A stretch of DNA of 64,000 nt from Burkholderia cepacia (GTDB lineage: Bacteria > Pseudomonadota > Gammaproteobacteria > Burkholderiales > Burkholderiaceae): positions 1,674,001 to 1,738,000 of the forward strand of contig NZ_CP013443.1 in assembly GCF_001718835.1 (NCBI RefSeq), written 5' to 3'. Below are positions 62,412 to 64,000 of the stretch, piece by piece (position 1 is the stretch's first letter; each line of letters begins with the position of its first letter). A model generated the notes under the pieces. That model was not told where the DNA came from, did no database searches, and was given only the letters and a program-made list of their open reading frames with translations. The position numbers were made by a program, and so were the translations under genes.

Positions 62412-64000
62412 ATGGATATTTACAGCAGCTTCGCGAACCGCTTCGAAAAAACGCGAGAGGAAGAGCTCTCGCTGGAGGAGTATCTCGCGCTCTGCAAGAA
62501 CGATCCATCCGCGTACGCGACGGCTGGTGAACGCATGCTGGAAGCAATCGGGGAACCTGAACACATCGATACCCGCAACGATCCGCGCCTGTCGCGGATC
62601 TTCGCGAACAAGGTCATCAAGGTCTATCCCGCATTCCGTGAGTTCTACGGAATGGAGGAAGTGATCGAGCAGGTGGTCGCATATTTCCGTCACGCTGCGC
62701 AAGGGCTCGAAGAGAAGAAGCAGATCCTCTATCTGCTTGGCCCGGTGGGCGGCGGCAAGTCGTCGATCGCCGAGCGTCTGAAGCAATTGATGGAGCGCGT
62801 GCCGTTCTATTCGCTGAAGGGGTCGCCCGTCAACGAATCGCCGCTCGGGCTGTTCGACTACGACGAAGACGGCCCGATCCTCGAGGAACAGTACGGCATT
62901 CCACGCCGCTACCTGAAGAACATCCTGAGCCCGTGGGCCGTCAAGCGCCTGCACGAATACAACGGCGACATCCGCCAGTTCCGGGTGGTGCGTCGCTATC
63001 CGTCGATCCTGCGGCAGGTCGGCATCGCGAAGACGGAGCCGGGTGACGAGAACAACCAGGACATCTCGTCGCTGGTCGGCAAGGTCGATATCCGCAAGCT
63101 CGAACAGTACGCGCAGGACGACGCCGACGCGTACAGCTACTCGGGCGGCCTGTGCCTCGCGAACCAGGGCCTGCTCGAGTTCGTCGAAATGTTCAAGGCG
63201 CCGATCAAGGTGTTGCACCCGCTGCTCACCGCCACGCAGGAAGGCAACTTCAAGGGCACCGAGGGCTTCGGCGCGATTCCGTTCGACGGGATCATCCTCG
63301 CGCACTCGAACGAGTCGGAATGGAAGGCGTTCCGCAACAACCGCAACAACGAGGCACTGCTCGACCGGATCTTCGTCGTGAAGGTGCCGTACTGCCTGCG
63401 CGTATCGGAAGAGACCAAGATCTACGAGAAGCTGATCCGCAACTCGTCGCTGGCCGAGGCCGTGTGCGCACCGGGCACGCTGAAGATGATGTCGCAGTTC
63501 TCGGTGCTGTCGCGCCTGCACGAGCCGGAGAATTCGAGCCTGTTCTCGAAGATGCAGGTGTACGACGGCGAAAACCTCAAGGACACCGATCCGAAGGCGA
63601 AGTCGTACCAGGAATACCGCGACTACGCGGGCGTGGACGAAGGGATGACGGGCGTGTCGACACGCTTCGCGTTCAAGATCCTGTCGCGCGTGTTCAACTT
63701 CGATTCGAGCGAGGTCGCGGCCAACCCCGTGCACCTGATGTACGTGCTCGAGCAGCAGATCGAGCGCGAGCAGTTCCCGCCGGAAACCGAGCAGAAGTAT
63801 CTGTCCTTCGTGAAGGACGTACTGGCGTCGCGCTACGCGGAATTCATCGGCAAGGAGATCCAGACGGCCTACCTCGAGTCGTATTCGGAGTATGGCCAGA
63901 ACATCTTCGACCGCTACGTCACGTATGCGGACTTCTGGATCCAGGACCAGGAATTCCGCGATCACGATACGGGCGAGAGCTTCGACCGCGCCGCGCTGAA
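62412..64000 (+). CDS. prkA: PrkA serine protein kinase / AAA+ protein (3' end outside window)
   Basis: About 530 codons are visible and the frame is open at the window end; the family is about 640 residues. MDIYSSFANRFEKTREEELSLEEYL start follows a GAGGGAGG ribosome binding site. The AAA-type N-terminal part has Walker A GPVGGGKSSIAERL, and LLTATQEGNFKGTEGF and IILAHSNESEWKAF mark the PrkA core. The C-terminal kinase-like part is cut off. In enterobacteria the homologue YeaG is cotranscribed with yeaH and spoVR genes and acts in stress and stationary phase; those genes would lie beyond the window. Confidence 0.93.
   Translation, partial: MDIYSSFANRFEKTREEELSLEEYLALCKNDPSAYATAGERMLEAIGEPEHIDTRNDPRLSRIFANKVIKVYPAFREFYGMEEVIEQVVAYFRHAAQGLEEKKQILYLLGPVGGGKSSIAERLKQLMERVPFYSLKGSPVNESPLGLFDYDEDGPILEEQYGIPRRYLKNILSPWAVKRLHEYNGDIRQFRVVRRYPSILRQVGIAKTEPGDENNQDISSLVGKVDIRKLEQYAQDDADAYSYSGGLCLANQGLLEFVEMFKAPIKVLHPLLTATQEGNFKGTEGFGAIPFDGIILAHSNESEWKAFRNNRNNEALLDRIFVVKVPYCLRVSEETKIYEKLIRNSSLAEAVCAPGTLKMMSQFSVLSRLHEPENSSLFSKMQVYDGENLKDTDPKAKSYQEYRDYAGVDEGMTGVSTRFAFKILSRVFNFDSSEVAANPVHLMYVLEQQIEREQFPPETEQKYLSFVKDVLASRYAEFIGKEIQTAYLESYSEYGQNIFDRYVTYADFWIQDQEFRDHDTGESFDRAAL

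Overview
The window looks like a chromosome 1 segment of a Burkholderia cepacia complex bacterium, or a close relative. The evidence is uniformly high GC, long stop-free shadow frames, and Burkholderia-type proteins (RNase R, RlmB, the UPF0303 protein, Bpt/Aat, the sbp-cysTWA-cysB locus, RbsBACRK). This is inferred from recognised families, not from a database search. Most of the window is ordinary core genome. The clearly accessory part is about 24.5-30.0 kb.

Layout. 0-2 kb: end of an MFS transporter gene, then two identical tRNA-Leu(CAG) genes in a ~176-bp direct repeat around a ~770-bp spacer. 2-9 kb: rnr, rlmB, fadD, an amidase lipoprotein gene and rpiA. 9-13 kb: a GntR/FCD regulator, a Gfo/Idh/MocA dehydrogenase and a two-gene cystine-type ABC importer with no ATPase gene nearby. 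13-16 kb: a NUDIX-aat-bpt-pyrD cluster on the minus strand, then initiator tRNA. 16-19 kb: UPF0303 protein, SMR efflux protein, enoyl-CoA hydratase/hydrolase-like enzyme and a membrane protein. 19-23 kb: ssuDCB plus a TOBE protein for sulfonate use. 23-24.6 kb: small proteins, dusA and tRNA-His.

24.5-30 kb: a two-step accretion at tRNA-His. A 48-bp copy of the tRNA-His 3' end recurs at 27.67 kb. After each copy comes the same order: decayed tyrosine integrase (-), 5'-truncated patatin-like lipase (+), intact acyltransferase-3 membrane protein (-). The integrases differ from each other. The patatin fragments are close to identical in one part and divergent in another, and the acyltransferases are only distant homologues. 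An IS3-type transposase remnant follows.

30-48 kb: mixed core and variable genes. These include a candidate small-RNA locus, an LprI-like protein, a PLD nuclease, an HxlR/PaaI pair with a perfect palindrome, an aldo-keto reductase, an MHS transporter, an internally deleted TnpB, an M20 peptidase with a divergent LysR gene, selU followed by a COG0701 permease, a NodIJ-type exporter, a universal stress protein and lexA with two SOS boxes.

48.9-54 kb: the sulfate uptake operon sbp-cysTWA followed by cysB. 54-60 kb: a ribose-type operon (binding protein, ATPase, permease, LacI regulator, ribokinase) with a LacI-type operator upstream. 60-64 kb: a methyl-accepting chemotaxis protein and the start of prkA, which runs off the window. 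Three sulfur-related systems (cystine-type, sulfonate, sulfate) lie in the same 40 kb.
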